Below, piece after piece: positions 1 to 12,039 of a stretch of 64,000 nt of DNA. The notes beneath the pieces are model-generated. The model saw only the letters and a list, made by a program, of their open reading frames with translations. It ran no database searches and was not told the DNA's origin. The stretch's first letter is position 1; every line of letters begins with the position of its first letter. Made by a program: the position numbers and the translations under genes. Origin of the DNA: Theocolax elegans (taxonomy: Eukaryota > Arthropoda > Insecta > Hymenoptera > Cerocephalidae); assembly GCA_026168455.1 (NCBI GenBank), contig CM047426.1, positions 44,410,307 to 44,474,306 on the forward strand, in the 5' to 3' direction.

Positions 1-200
1 TAGGTAGACCCAAGAAAGTAACGAACAAGTCGAAGTTGATCGAAAAATTTGTCAGGGTCAGTAAGTCAACGAAGACCAGTGTTACTTCACCAAAGGATTC
101 TCGAGCGACGATGTCCGTGGTCGGGGAATCATCCAATCCGTCGAATCAGCCGATCCCATCTGTGTCTGGTGAATTTGTTCGGCCATGAGATCCGACTCCA

Positions 201-2495
201 GTGCAGAGTGAAGATGATGACTTGACTAGGATGAAGCATTTGATTACGGATGTTCGAGAGATCCTTGGGGAACAGCTAAAGATCTCGTTATCGGCTATCA
301 TAGACCAAAAGTTAGCTAATTTAAATGTAGCGCAAAAGTCGGGACCGTCGGGCGGAGAAACGAGTAGGGATTCTAGAGAAAATAGGGAGTGTAGGGTAGA
401 AAGTGATGAGAACGAACTGGAAGTTCGTAATTATCATGAAATGCGCGACTCGTTGTTAGAACAGTCGCGTAAGCGAAGAGAATCAATGATCACAATTCGG
501 AAATTGGGAGATCAGGGTAAGTTGTGGACAGAAATTACTCCTGGTTCACAAAACGAGAATCCTCAAAACCAAACATTGTTACAACCCGTTCAATTAGGGT
601 TTAGCAAAGGAAATCGGCCAAAGAGGAACGGGGGGAAGAAAAATGGAGTTTCAGATACCGATTCCAGTTCAGAGGAAGAATTGTGTAAATCCAGGAGTAA
701 ATATGGACAAAATACCAGAAAGGCTGCAGTAGAGCGAGTAGGGAGAAGGGACGAAGATTCCGATTCCGGTGCGCGAGAATCGGATGATTCCCCCAGTCGT
801 AGGGTAACCAAGAACCGAACGGGCCGGAAAGAGGTAGTTTACACAAGAAGGAGTACAGAATGTATCAAACTGCTTCAAGGCTGGCGCATTCAGTTTTCTG
901 GTGAGGGGAAGGAGGGACCTGAAGAATATCTCGCGCAACTGTAGGATTGCTTCGAGAGTACGGCTTACTCGGATCGCGAGTTTTTGAGTGCGATTCCTTG
1001 TACTTTGTCTAAGATGGCTGTGCGGTGGTACCGGTCAGTAAAGGACCAGATTAATTCCTGGAAATAGTTTAGAAAGACGTTTAGACATCGTTTCCTGTGA
1101 ATTCTGGACCGTGAGGACATTCTAATGGAACTAAGACGGCGTACTCAAGCAAAAGGCGAAGGGATTGCGGAATATTTATCGTGTATACGATTAATAGTAG
1201 GGCACTTGAGGAAACCGCTTTCCGATAGTCAATTGGTTCCGATGATCTTTCGGAATCTATTACCTGATTATCGGAGAGCAATGGAAAACGAGTACTTAGA
1301 CACATTAGATGATATTGAGAAATGGGGACGTAAATTCGAGAGACGGAAGGAGTTAGATAGTCGCTATGTCCCACCACCGTTGAAAGAGAAAATGTGGATT
1401 CCAGAAGCTGCATTTAAGGGAGCCATTACGAAGGGTAAAGTGGCAACGGCGGAGGTGAAGAGTCCGGAATTTGGGAATATGAAATCCAACCGGAAAGCGA
1501 AAGATGCGACTCTAGGGTCCGATAGGGATCGGGAGTCGCCTCCCAAGAAAAGTGGATCGGAGGTAAAACCGTTATCAGTGGTAATGGCTACGCAGGAGAG
1601 GAAGGCGGAAAAGTTAGCTGATAGACAGGTAACTTATGCCACTGTAGCGGCTTCTCCTCCGTCTCAAAAGAAATATAGTGACGTAAAGAAAAGTTTTCGT
1701 AGGGACAATTCGAAACCGGTAGGCAATAGTAGTAGGGAATTCCATGGTCCATGTTTTAATTGTCAGAGAGTTGGACATCGGAGTGCGCAATGCCCGGATA
1801 GGAAATGTTTTCGGTGCCGGGAAACGGGCCATCATATAAAGGATTGCCCGTTGATGAAGGTGCCAGACATTCACTGTCAAGTCTGTGACAAGGTGGGCGT
1901 CACATTTAAAAATTGTCCGAATTGTAAAGAATTCCGGAATTTTTTTGGGAAACGGGCAAGCGAGAGCACAGACAGGTTCTCTGACTCTCGACAAACATTA
2001 AAACGGACCGACATAGATCAAGTTATTAGGGATGTGTCTAATCGGGTGAAGTTAGTCGAGAAAATTATTAGGGACGTGACTGATCGTAGTGCGGAGGATA
2101 ATAAACAAAAGCATGTTAGTACGGAGGGTGATAGGGAAACTCAGGTTAGTACGGAGGGGGTGCTCCCTGAGGTAGTTAGATTAGATCGCGATTCGGATTC
2201 ATCTGTTCCTAATCCTAATAGTGAGGTAGACGTAGGGAAGTCAGACTCTATGGTGCGAGTTTCAGAGAAGGTTAGGCCAACTAGGAAATCAATTGATGGT
2301 GGCGGGACTCAGGTTAACGAGAAAAGATTTAGTAATCGGGAAGAGAATTTGGATTATGCAAGATTAAATATAATTAATCAGGGGGTTGATATTCTATTGG
2401 GGTTAGAATCAACGGAATCTAATGTTACGAATTCGAAAATCTTTTCTCGTGACAAAGAGACACCAGATCCATCAATTGAGGAGGGAACTAGATAG
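201..2495 (+). pseudogene. gag: Gag of gypsy element A, three in-frame stops
   Basis: Structural protein that would package the element RNA. One reading frame runs through with stops at 942-944 (TAG), 1065-1067 (TAG) and 1098-1100 (TGA); the sense codons expected there (CAG, TGG, CGA) differ by one C-to-T or G-to-A change. The N-terminal part (to about residue 230) is charged and probably coiled; the stretch around 1010-1330 with WYR and RHRF residues fits a retrotransposon Gag capsid fold. Three zinc-binding knuckles follow at 1752-1793, 1807-1848 and 1875-1925 (CFNC..GH....C, CFRC..GH....C, then a CxxC...CxxC form). The roughly 190-residue tail after the knuckles is Ser/Asp-rich and unassigned. 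Without the stops it would be about 760 codons, long for a gypsy Gag. Confidence 0.8.
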
Positions 2496-2504
2496 GGAAT
2501 CTCC

Positions 2505-3015
2505 ATGATCAATGCAGATAATCGGAAATTTCTTAACGTCGAATTAGGAGGAATTACGTATAGGGCTATGGTCGATTCCGGGTCTACTTTGTCTTTAGTT
2601 GGGTCTAAAATTGCGCAGCGATACAATAGTAGAATTAGAACTAATAATTCGGTACTTAGAAATTTTAGTGGTGGTACAGTTAGTGCAGTGGGGAAAATCG
2701 ACATCATGTTAGAAGTTGACGGTCAGGTGGGCCAAATTCATTGCAACGTAGTCAGTGATTTAGACACTGACATGTTACTTGGGATAGATTTTGGCAAGGC
2801 CTTTGATTTCGATGTTCAACTGGGACGGAATCAATGGAGAGTTAGCGAAGGGAAATGGAGAACATTCGATGATAATGCTGAAAGGCAGTCGTCGAATATC
2901 CATGGTGAGTGCTCTGGAATATCCGAATTGCAGGATAATCAGAGGGCCCGAGTACAAGAATTGGTGCAAAGGCTGATTCCTGAGTATAACCCAGAGAAGT
3001 TAGGCATGACGGATG
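2505..3015 (+). pseudogene. pol: Aspartic protease domain of gypsy A pol
   Basis: Cleaves the polyprotein. The active-site motif VDSGSTLSLVG lies at about 2571-2603, with the second conserved element DMLLGIDFGKAF at about 2770-2805, as in retropepsins. It begins just after the gag stop at 2493-2495 and in the same frame (a 9-base gap), so synthesis would need stop readthrough or reinitiation unless the stop is a lesion. Near 3008-3020 the frame breaks: the conserved linker into RT (ASPVKHRTRRMSPKM) continues in another frame. The 206-residue open frame ending at 3125 therefore has an artificial tail. Confidence 0.8.
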
Positions 3016-3943
3016 GACGGAGCATTCTATTGACGTGCAGAATGCCTCTCCAGTCAAGCATCGCACGAGGAGGATGTCTCCCAAGATGCTGGAGGTGGCT
3101 CAGGAAGAAGTTAAGAAGATGTTGAGGTTAGGTGTTATTGAGAGATCAGCCAGTGATTGGAGTAGTGCACCAGTTCTTGTCCGCAAATCCGGTTCCATTC
3201 GATTCTGTATTGACTATCGGGACCTGAATGCGGTAACCAAACGAGATGCATATCCTTTGCCTCAAATAGATTCGATCATGGATAAGATACGGAGAGCGAA
3301 ATTCATAAGTAAGATCGACTTGAAGCAGGCTTACTTCCAAGTTAAGATGGCGTCTGCTAGTCGAAGGTATACTGGGTTTTCCGTGCCAGGATCGGGTCTA
3401 TGGCAATTTAGAAGGATGCCGTTTGGTCTCACCAATGCTCCAGTGACCTTCCAACGGTTAATCGATGCAATATTTGGGCCTGAGTTTGAACCATTCGTGT
3501 TTGGGTATCTTGACGATATCATAGTGGTGACTGAATCGTTCGAGGATCATTTGAAATACCTAGAACTAGTACTTAAAAAGTTTTTAGATGCTGGATTGAC
3601 TATGAATAGGGACAAATGCGAATTTTGTTGTAGTAGGGTCACATATTTAGGATTTATCTTAGATAAGGATGGACTTAGGACAGATCCAGATAAGTTAGCT
3701 CCGGTGGTTAACTATCCAGTACCTACAACGATTAAGGAATTACGAAGGATCTTTGGTATGGTAGCGTGGTACTCGAGGTTCATTGAGGACAAGGCTAGAA
3801 TAAAGATACCGTTAGTGTGGCTATTGCGTAAGGGACAGGAATGGACATGGGGAGAGGAGCAGCAAGCTGCTTTCAATGAATTGAAACAAGCCTTGACTGC
3901 CGCTCCTGTTCTTGCTAGACCTGATTTCGGCAGGCCTTTCAAG
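3016..3943 (+). pseudogene. pol: Reverse transcriptase domain of gypsy A pol
   Basis: Copies the element RNA into DNA. The core is nearly complete: fingers (RFCIDYRDLNAVTKRDAYPLP), motif A SKIDLKQAYFQ, the GLTNAPVTFQRL segment, and the catalytic YLDDI at about 3505-3519. The connection segment (GMVAWYSRFIEDKA) follows. The first open ATG in this frame is at 3035, but it is only the first methionine after the frameshift from protease, not a real start. The frame is lost again at about 3940, in the middle of the entry to RNase H. Confidence 0.88.
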
Positions 3944-4510
3944 GTGCGACGCTAGCAACTTTGCCTTGGGGGCTGTGCTGACACAGGATCAGGAGGACGG
4001 AGAACATTCCATCGTCTATATTAGTAGGGTCCTGACTGCTGCGGAGCGAAATTACACAACCACTGAAAAGGAGTGTTTGGCATTGCTCTGGGCAATCAAG
4101 AAGTTGAGGCCGTATCTTGAGGGTTATAAGTTTACGGCGATTACGGATCACAGTGCTCTTAGGTGGCTGAGAAATTTGAAAGAGCCGACGGGTAGACTTG
4201 CTCGTTGGGCCCTGGAGATGCAGCAATGGGATTTTCAGATAATTCATAGGAAAGGAGCCTTGAATCAAGTCCCAGATGCTCTCTCCAGGATGTACGAGTC
4301 TGAAGAAAATGTAGTAGCTGCCTTTAAAGAGATTGGAGATCCGTGGTACCTCAACATGCTGAGCAATGTTCAGCAGTTCACTGATAGGTATCAGCAGTGG
4401 AAAGTGGAAGATGGAATGCTGTATAGATTCCGGAACGAACCACTGTTAGACCCAGTGACCAATAGAGAAGAGTCCTGGAAATTGGTAGTTCCGGAAGAGC
4501 AACGTGATCG
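3944..4510 (+). pseudogene. pol: RNase H domain and linker of gypsy A pol
   Basis: Removes the RNA strand of the hybrid. The Ty3/gypsy RNase H motifs are present: CDASNFALGAVL (first catalytic Asp), TEKECLALLWAI (Glu), FTAITDHSALRWL (Asp), and the HRKG..NQVPDALSR end. A linker reading WKVEDGMLYRF follows. The domain is out of frame with the RT before it and with the integrase after it (shift near 4511), so two indels flank an otherwise clean domain. Confidence 0.85.
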
Positions 4511-5554
4511 GGTCATAGTGATGCCCATTGCGTTACCTCCGCAGGTCATGTAGGGGTTGAAAAGACATATGATAAGGTCGCTAGGGAGTATTTCTGGAGA
4601 GGAATGTGGTACGACATTCATAAATTTGTAGTAGGGTGTGAAACTTGTCAAAAGTACAAGGTTTCTCAATCAGGGCCTCAGGGACTAATGAGTAGTAGAG
4701 TAGTAGAGAAATCGTGGGTTGTCGTTGCGGCGGATATGATGGAGTTTACGGCCAGTAAAAATCAATGCAAATATCTGCTGGTATTTCAAGATTTATTTAC
4801 TCGCTGGATAGAGTTGAAACCATTGAGATCTGCTGATGGGAAAGCGGTAGCGAGAGCGTTCGAGGAGTTAGTTTTATTTCGTTGGAAAACTCCAGAATAT
4901 TTGCTTACGGATAATGGTAAGGAGTTTGAGAATAAACATCTGAACGATATTTTAGTAGAATATGGGGTGAAGCATATCACTACACCTCCTTACCATCCGC
5001 AAGCGAATCCTGTCGAACGTAGCAATCGCACGCTTAAAACGATGATTGCAACGTTTGTCGAAGCCGATCATCGGACTTGGGATCAACATCTTCATGAATT
5101 CCGACACGCTTTAAATACGGCAATTCAATCGTCGACCCGGGTGTCACCAGCGTTTTTAAATTACGGGAGACACCCAAAACCAGTAAAGAGTTTAGACCAG
5201 TAAAGGTTAGACATAATGAGGGATATAGTAGCTAAGAATTTAGAAAAATCGAGAGAGAAACAAGCTAGGGTATATAACCAGGGTCGGAAGGATACCAGAT
5301 TTTTAGTGGGAGATAAAGTTTTAGTTACGACGCATTTCCAATCACATGGAGGGAATAGGTTCTCAGCAAAGATGGCTCCCAAAATTGAAGGTCCTTTCAC
5401 CATTATAGAGGTTAAATCCCCTAATACGTATATATTGGACATGAGTTCGAAATCGAAGAGTCGTGTTAATAAAGTGCATGTGTCGGATTTAAAGAGGTAT
5501 ATTCCACCACGTAGTAGTAGGGAACGTAGGTTAATTCAAAATTCTTTTTTAAGA
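4511..5554 (+). pseudogene. pol: Integrase of gypsy A pol, HHCC, DDE and GPY/F parts
   Basis: Inserts the DNA copy. The zinc-binding N-terminus (His residues near 4515-4560 and CETCQKYK at about 4638-4662) begins in the shifted frame. The catalytic core shows Asp in AADMMEF, Asp in LLTDNGKEFE and Glu in ANPVERSNRTLK, so all three acidic residues are kept. A single in-frame TAA at 5201-5203 separates the core from the C-terminal domain, which has the GPY/F module (KMAPKIEGPFTIIEV, about 5371-5415) and ends in VHVSDLKRYIPP. No chromodomain is visible. Confidence 0.83.
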
Positions 5555-6975
5555 ATGGCTGAATCAAGGAACCCAGGAACCAGTGGGGACAATCAGGAGG
5601 ATTGCCAGAGCCGGTCGGAGGGGTTGGAGGTCGGAGGGAGTACTGGGCGTTCCGAGTCTGCCTCCGGTTATTCGGCACCGGTCTCCTCGGTTTCTTCGCG
5701 AGTCCGGCCGTTGCCTTGGTTTAACTGGGTGGATGACCGAGAGACTGAAGAAGAGTGGTTGGCGGAGGAGGAGCGCCGAGTGCGCCACCTGAGTCTCAAC
5801 CCTCCAAAACCGGATCAGGCTCAGCCAGAGATGGTCTCCGAAGGGGCTGAGATGGAGGTGGAGCTGACACCACCTCCACCTTCAGCAACCATTAAAATAG
5901 CGTCGGTGGTATCAGTACCGCCAAATGTAGTTGAGTCCGTCGCTGCGGCGACGAGGTTAGAGGTGGATCTGCTGGACAATTCGGAATATGTGAGAGAGCT
6001 GGATGACTGGTTGTTAGGACATCCATCTCCCTCCCCGATGTTAAATCCTCAGATTCCCATGTGGAATGGGGTGTCGGGCGGTGGGGTGTCCTCTCGAGAC
6101 TTGGTGGAAGCGGGTCCGTCGAAATTGCCGGATCTAGTCCAGGAGGAGGTGACGATCCGGGGGCTGGAAAAGAAGAAAAAGAAATCCAGGAAGAACAAAA
6201 AGTACAATCCACGGCGCCAACTCCAAATGGACGATTACGAGACGGTGCATTTGGTTCGGTCGCGCTCGCCAACCCCGCCGGGGCCCCCTACCCGTAGAAA
6301 TGAAAGCGCATTGGAATTTAGTAGGGACCATCGGTCAGTTGGACAGACTAGGAGGACTGGACCGGACGAACTTGATGGTTCGTCCCGTGCAGTCGTATCG
6401 GCAGTACAGTGGACCCCACAGCCGCTGCCTGAGACCACGGTAGGGTCTCATACCCTACCCGTGCGTCGGAGTCGAGCCATGTTTGGGGGTTTGGATCCAA
6501 TTCCCACCAATCCGGAGGTGGACCCTCCCCAACGGGCATGTTTTAATTGTTGGCAAAAGGGTCACGGGCAACTGCCTTGTCCGAAAGCAGTGGAGTTTGT
6601 GTGTTGTCGAAATTGAGGACGGAGGGGGTCGACCTTTCCAATTGCCCACGATGTGCTAGGGTGCACCGCGAATATATCCGGTTGAAATATGGGCAGTTGG
6701 ATAGGTCGGTCCCCAGCGTACCCCGCGTAGCGGGGGTGAGACTCCAGCCGACCGAGACAGGGTCGGATCAACGTGATTTTAGAAGTGGAGGAGGTCCTAT
6801 CCGGACACCGAGGGGTGTCGTTCGGCCGTCGAGGTCTGTGCCCGTAAGGGAAATTGCGGAGGAGGGTCCACCTACCCTGAATGCTACCCTTAGATTGTTG
6901 GATGAATTACGAGACGTTCCGGAGGATATAAGGGATATGGTTCTCCGGTCCGTATTCGGAAAAACCCATTTGTAG
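5555..6975 (+). pseudogene. Post-integrase extension with second zinc-knuckle cluster
   Basis: This frame continues directly from the integrase and could be a pol tail or a separate ORF starting at the ATG near 5555 (MAESRNPG). It is low-complexity, rich in Pro, Ser, Glu and Arg, with a basic patch (KKKKKSRKNKKYN) near 6165-6215. At 6538-6616 it carries CFNCWQKGHGQLPC and then a CCRN segment ending in TGA (6614-6616). The matching second half of a CxxC...CPRC unit (LSNCPRC) is in the next frame at about 6634-6660. So a stop plus a one-base shift break a gag-like zinc-knuckle pair. The remainder to 6975 reads to a stop. Function unknown; nucleic-acid binding is inferred from the knuckles only. 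Confidence 0.6.
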
Positions 6976-7110
6976 GCTTGGGGGTAGTTAGGGTTTGGGG
7001 TTTGTGGGGTCGTTAGGGTAAAGAGTTATAGATATTAGTGGGGTGATTCGGTAGATGGGTAGATAGTAGGGCCATCCTACCATATTATGGTAGGAATTTT
7101 CAGTGTCAGT

Positions 7111-7137
7111 GAAGAAAGAAGAGTGAAGAGGAAGCAG
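7111..7137 (+). promoter_or_regulatory. Candidate polypurine tract of gypsy A
   Basis: A 27-base stretch made almost only of A and G is followed at once by TGTGAG at 7138, the expected start of a 3' LTR. This fits the plus-strand primer site of LTR retrotransposons. It cannot be confirmed because the 5' LTR is outside the window. Confidence 0.4.
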
Positions 7138-8173
7138 TGTGAGTTTTCTTTTATTTTTCTTTTATTTTTCTTTTATTTTGTTTTACTCTATTATTTTTAT
7201 GTTTTTATTTTTGTAGTATTTTGATTTCATTGACTAAGTTTAGTTACTAAGAGTAAGTCTAAAAGAGTTAGTCTAGCATCCTTAGTGATAGAGAGAGTGT
7301 GTTTTTCAGAGAGTCTAGTATCAATAGTCATTATGAGGAGATATATATTTTGAGAGAGTTTATTATCAACAGCCATATTTTTTGAGCAGCTATTTCTGTG
7401 ATCATAGATTGAGATATATATAGATAGATATATTGGATTGCTATTTTTTATATATAATATTTGAATTGATATACTAAATTGGTAAGTAATTCAATTATTA
7501 TTGTGACGTCTAATATATCTATTAATTTACTGTTGGTCAAACGTGGTCGCGGGTATTCGAGAGTGATTTTTCGATCGTTGGGTTCGTGGGGTTTGTTTAA
7601 TAATTACGTCGCGTTACGTTGGGTTTTTCGCGCGTTATTAATAACCAATAATTTCCAAAAATCTTTCTCGTGGTAGTGGTGACAGTGGATTCCGTAAGGA
7701 ATCCGCTTATTAATTAATTAACGCCGATTAAAATTTACTGTAGATTACAGTGGAAACCGGTCCACTGTAAATTCGACGGAATCTCCTCTGAAAGAGTCGG
7801 CCGTGCAGGGTTTTATTTTATTTCAATTAATATTTTCGACGTTTCCACCGGGAAACGGTTAAGAGTTTTAACCAAAAATTTGGTAACGTCGCAAAGTTGA
7901 AAAAAAAAATTAATACGAATGCATAAATGAAATAACGAAATACTGGAGGAACAATCTATTTTTCTTTCCAATTCTTTAAACACAGCTTGACCATCTGGCC
8001 TACAGAAAAGAAAATTAAAAACATCAAATTTCCTTTTTGGCACAAAGTATGTGACAAACAGGATATATAATTCGTTATTAGTAGCTAACCATTATTTAAT
8101 TTTAATACTTATAATACTCTGTCTTTTTGTTTGTAAAAACATTTGTACATGAAATATTACTACGTATGTATAT
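7138..8173 (+). other. Probable 3' LTR of gypsy A and flank, no gene
   Basis: The stretch begins with repeated T-rich CTTTTATTTTT units, contains AT-rich sequence with TATA-like tracts (7410-7460), then more GC-balanced DNA with inverted GGATTCCG/CGGAATCC-type words around 7688-7790. No coding region is convincing. The LTR probably ends between about 7700 and 7900; I cannot place the boundary. Confidence 0.35.
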
Positions 8174-8175
8174 TA

Positions 8176-8470
8176 TACAGGTTGTATTGTAATTCGTACA
8201 CATAAACATACCATCGGATAGAGCGCAAAATTTTAAGAAAAAAAGCTCTCTTCCCTTTTTCGATCTGACCAATAGGAAAGGAGCTATTGTTAATTATAAA
8301 CCGACCAATCAGCGCGCGAGAAGGCCCGGATGGGCGGTGATAAGCGGCGATGGGCGGGGCTAATTTTCGTCAGTCAGTAGAGAGGGGAAATAATGGTCGG
8401 TTTCCACCGACCACCGAAATATGGTAGCACCTTGCACATGCGAATAAGGCGCATGTGGGCAGCGAGCGCA
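8176..8470 (+). repeat. Left terminal inverted repeat of mariner-type element
   Basis: 295 bp, mirrored by 12891-13185. It contains GC-rich, partly palindromic segments (for example CGGTTTCCACCG near 8398) and ends in AGCGAGCGCA before the AAAT repeats begin. Visible mismatches with the right copy are at about 8182, 8206 and 8251. Confidence 0.9.
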
Positions 8471-9105
8471 TTAAATAAATAAATAAATTAATAATGTTAA
8501 TAAATAAAAGCATAAATAAATAAATAAATAAATGCATTATTTAATAAATAAATTAATTAATAAATAAATACATTATTTAATTAATAAAGTTAAAAATAAA
8601 AAAGGTAATAGATCATAGATATGTAATTAATAAAGTTATTAAATAATAAAGGTAAAAAATGCTCGAAATGACGACCTTCCACCTCCAGAGCAAGCTCTGC
8701 TCGCCGCTGTAGGCTTAAAACAGCTCTCCGCACCATGTCTTCGTTGTTCCTGACATGTTCGAATGCTGCTTGGATTCTGTCGCGACATTGTTGTTCTTCC
8801 CGGACAGGGGTTCGGTAAACGATCTCTTTGATACAACCCCATAAGAAATAATCTAATGGGGCCAGATCAGGAGATCGTGGTGGCCATAAAATTGGTCCAT
8901 TCCTACCAATCCACCGGTCCGGGTATGTGCGATTAAGAAAATCCCTCACAGCATTCGAAAAGTGTGCAGGAGCCCCATCATGTTGGTAAAGCATATTTAG
9001 ACGTCTATGTAATGGAAGCGTTTCCAGTAATCCTGGCAACGTTTCCATTAAGAAGTCCAAATATGCTTGTCCGTTCAGGCAAGGCGGCAGATAAACAGGA
9101 CCGAT

Positions 9106-11291
9106 CTGAAAAATAAACACGAGACCAATAATTTTTTAGATTTAAAACTTTTGTACTATTTTTATGCGGAAAACTATTTTTTTATTTTCGATTCAAAATG
9201 TTTCCAAGAATTTCATGAGCAAAACTAATATCACGCACAGACACAAAGGTTTTTATTTATAAAATAGGTGATTGTTTACATAATAGAGGAATAACTTTCT
9301 TAGGCACGACCGCGTAGCGGAAGAGTCATACATATATTTTCGGTATCAAAAAATCTCTTCTTCGCGATAACTCGCTTCCTATTCAACCAATCAGGCTCAA
9401 ATTTTACAGAGATTCTCGTCTCACACAACTAAAACTTCATAGAAATGTGTTTTGAGGTGTTTGGATTTCGAATCCTGTGTTTTTAGATCGGCATCAAATT
9501 TTACATGCATCTATATTTTATGATTCTTGTTCGCTCTAGCGAGCTCCAAATAACGGCATACCCCTAATAAAATGCATCAATAAAAGGGCCTAGACCAAGC
9601 ATTTGTTCTGTCGTTTTCAAGTCCCGATGAATGCCCGGTAATAAATCAATCGACACTTAACCAACCGGGATTTCCCGACCGAAAAGACCTTATGGAGGTA
9701 GCACATCTCCCTTCTGTAGTTATAATAAAAGCGCTTAAGGAAAAACCTTTCAACAATGCAGTCGACACATCTGGTCTGCATATAATAAATACCGTCTAGT
9801 AGTGTAAGCAAAATATAATGAGAAAAAACCCTATCCCCTCCCGAGGACATGCCCATGACCGATGTCACTCGTAGGTGGCTGAGAGGGCAGTCCTTTTCCA
9901 ACCTTCGAATAATCCGAACTACGGCTACAGCGTGTACCTTCTCGATTTTGTCCGAACTATTGTCTCGAGCGTTATCGGGTGTTTGTTTCGGTGACGGTTC
10001 GACTCTGTGCTGGCGTGGGTGGTCTTGCGTTCCGCCGTAGACGCTGCAACGCGTAACCGTGGCTGCCGGGGTTTAAGACAATAACTCGGACAGCAAATCT
10101 CTTCTTGAGAGGCGACATTGGAGGAGCCTTCTGTGAGCCAGTGTCGCGTGGAATTTGCCTGCTAGACGATTGACCGTGAGGGTGTCAAGTCTTACGCAGG
10201 GACAACTGACCCGGCACTACTTCTCTCGGAAAGTCGGCCGTGATCACGCCGAGCTCCGAGCAGACAGAGGACTGCTAAAGGACCATCCAGCAGCACTCAC
10301 CGGAGTCGACAGGCGTTCAGGAAAGGGTTACGCGACAAACTCGGTGGATGATCATCCGAAAGGCGAACTGCGTAAGTCGATATTGGCGATAGTTTAAGTC
10401 GATTTTTTTGTATTTTAAATCACGAACCGCGTATTTTAAGTCACTCTCTACCTTTGTATAAACGCGAATTTAAACTATTGTAATGTTAAACTTAATAGTA
10501 TATCAAGGCTTTTTCCCCACTTCAACTGGGGTTTTTTAACGCCGATATGCTATTAAATATATTATTAAATAAAGTGTGCTTTCATTTATCTTAACTAGCG
10601 TTGTTCATTCAAATCCTAATGTGCCACGATTCTTCACTCAGCTATTTTATGTTATAAATAATATTAATAGTTTTATTTACTAAAACAATTCTGAATTCCG
10701 GAAATTTTTTTTTATTTTAACGATTTTTTAGCCATTTTTTAGACATTTTTTTAATTTTTGCAAATTTTTTTTTAATGATATAGTGAATGTAATGAAATGA
10801 TCAATAGTGCACCTGAGCGAGCATTAAATTACCTACATTTAAAAAATAATAAAATTCATAAATTTAGCATAAGTAGGTATTGTGATATTTAATAAAATTT
10901 CTTGATCAGGTGTTTAGAACATGTATCATGACTTTTTATAATATTTTATATGATATTTGAAACAGTAATAAAAGAATTAATATACTGTATATTCAAACAA
11001 AATTTTAATTATTGGAACTACAAATTTAGTTGCAGGAAGCTACGTGCCAATGAATTGGCAGCGGTTTTTTTTTGTTTTCCGATCCTGTGCATTGGCTGGA
11101 AATACGAGCACTTTTTCGTTGAATATAAAGCGGTCGTGCCTATTATGCAAATGCGTAGCAAGTGCATTACGGGGGAAGCTATTTCATTAATATTATTCAA
11201 TTGATTATTGAGATTGATTCTAAAAGGATCGCGTGGAATCAAAAACTAATGAAGTAAAGTACTAAATTAAATTGAGAATTTATGTACTTAC
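9106..11291 (-). other. Transposase intron, 2,186 bp, phase 0
   Basis: The minus-strand donor GTAAGT begins at 11291 and the acceptor CAG ends at 9106. The coding frame is continuous across it with family-typical residues on both sides, so this is a spliceosomal intron rather than a random insertion. Most of its length is probably a later nested insert (about 9301-11142); without that it would be about 340 bp. A GC-richer block at about 9840-10400 carries an 80-codon plus-strand frame (10155-10397) that I do not recognise. Confidence 0.75.
9303..11140. mobile_element. Candidate nested element with GGCACGACCG ends
   Basis: The left end GGCACGACCGCGTAGCGG and the right end CGGTCGTGCC form an exact 10-bp inverted repeat bordered by TA on each side. 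The left 120 bp resembles, in reverse, the right end of the element at 30714-31586, including a GATAACTC segment and a TTTACAG segment. That shared end structure suggests a repeat family. No transposase is visible inside. Confidence 0.45.
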
Positions 11292-12039
11292 GATTTGGCC
11301 GTCTTTTATTCCAGCCCAGACGTTGATAGACCACGTGTACTGATGCTTCGTTTGCCTAGTGACTCGAGGATTTTCTACGGACCAGTAGTGACTGTTGTGC
11401 TGGTTGACTGTGCCATCTCGAGTAAATGTACTCTCATCCGTCCAAAAGATGTTATTCAGAAAGTCCGGGTTTACACGAACTTGAGCCAAGAGGCCAGCGC
11501 AAAAATAAACCCGGGCAGCAAAGTCTCTTGAAACAAGCTCCTGCACTCTAGTAAAATGGTACGAGTGCCTTCCCGTTCCCCGTATGCTGACGTGGATGCG
11601 ATTGTGAGATACACTCACTTGACGGCTCACTGCACGACAACTTGTACTAGGGTTTTCTTCGAAAATCCTCTCGATCCGCTCCTCCATTGCTGGTCGAAGA
11701 ACTCGACGAGCAGGGCCAGCATCCGCACGTCGCGGGGCAACATTTCCATTTTCGCGTAAACGTCTATACGTTCGAATGAAAGTTTGCCAATCTGGATGAC
11801 GCCGATTTGGAAATCGCTCACGGTACATACGAGCAGCCACAACAGCATTTCCATTAGTTCGACCATACATAAAACAATGTCGGCATATTCGCGAAACGTA
11901 AAATTCGGGATACGTCGTACAACACGTCTTTCCATTGTGAGCTTGAAAGAATCACTGCTTAAAGAAAAGGGGCTAACTTATATGATAACAACAACAATAG
12001 CAATAGCGCTTACATCGGAATGACTGCTGCCTGAGCATA

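Larger units (their letters stand above)
1..7850 (+). mobile_element. Ty3/gypsy LTR retrotransposon A, 5'-truncated by window edge
   Basis: The order gag, aspartic protease, reverse transcriptase, RNase H, integrase on one strand is the Ty3/gypsy order. The 5' LTR and primer binding site lie before base 1. Gag has three in-frame stops, pol has three frameshifts and one stop, so this copy is dead but not ancient: domains are still easy to read. A long extra frame follows the integrase. The 3' end is set only roughly: a polypurine tract ends near 7137 and LTR-like sequence follows, but without the other LTR I cannot fix its end. Confidence 0.85.
8590..11935 (-). pseudogene. DUF4817-type Tc1/mariner transposase, two exons, one frameshift
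   Basis: DNA transposase of the Tc1/mariner group whose N-terminal helix-turn-helix is the DUF4817 type. Exon 1 (11935-11292) gives FTFREYADIVLC, the helix-turn-helix, then the first catalytic Asp in FWTDESTFTRDG and ends at GQI. Exon 2 (9105-8590) resumes with IGPVYLPP and carries the second Asp in YQHDGAPAHFS and the third in PRSPDLAPLDYFLWG, 36 residues later by my count (a DDD element). The junction is in phase with a GTAAGT donor and a TTTTTCAG acceptor. The only lesion I see is a one-base loss near 11866-11870, after ADIVLC, which throws the first 22 or so residues out of frame. About 386 codons in total. Start ATG at 11935 is chosen because the reading MERRVVRRIPNFTF matches family N-termini. 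Confidence 0.82.

Noticed and set aside
10155..10397. 80-codon frame in the transposase intron
   Set aside because: No recognisable family; GC-rich block in a nested repeat. Left as unassigned.
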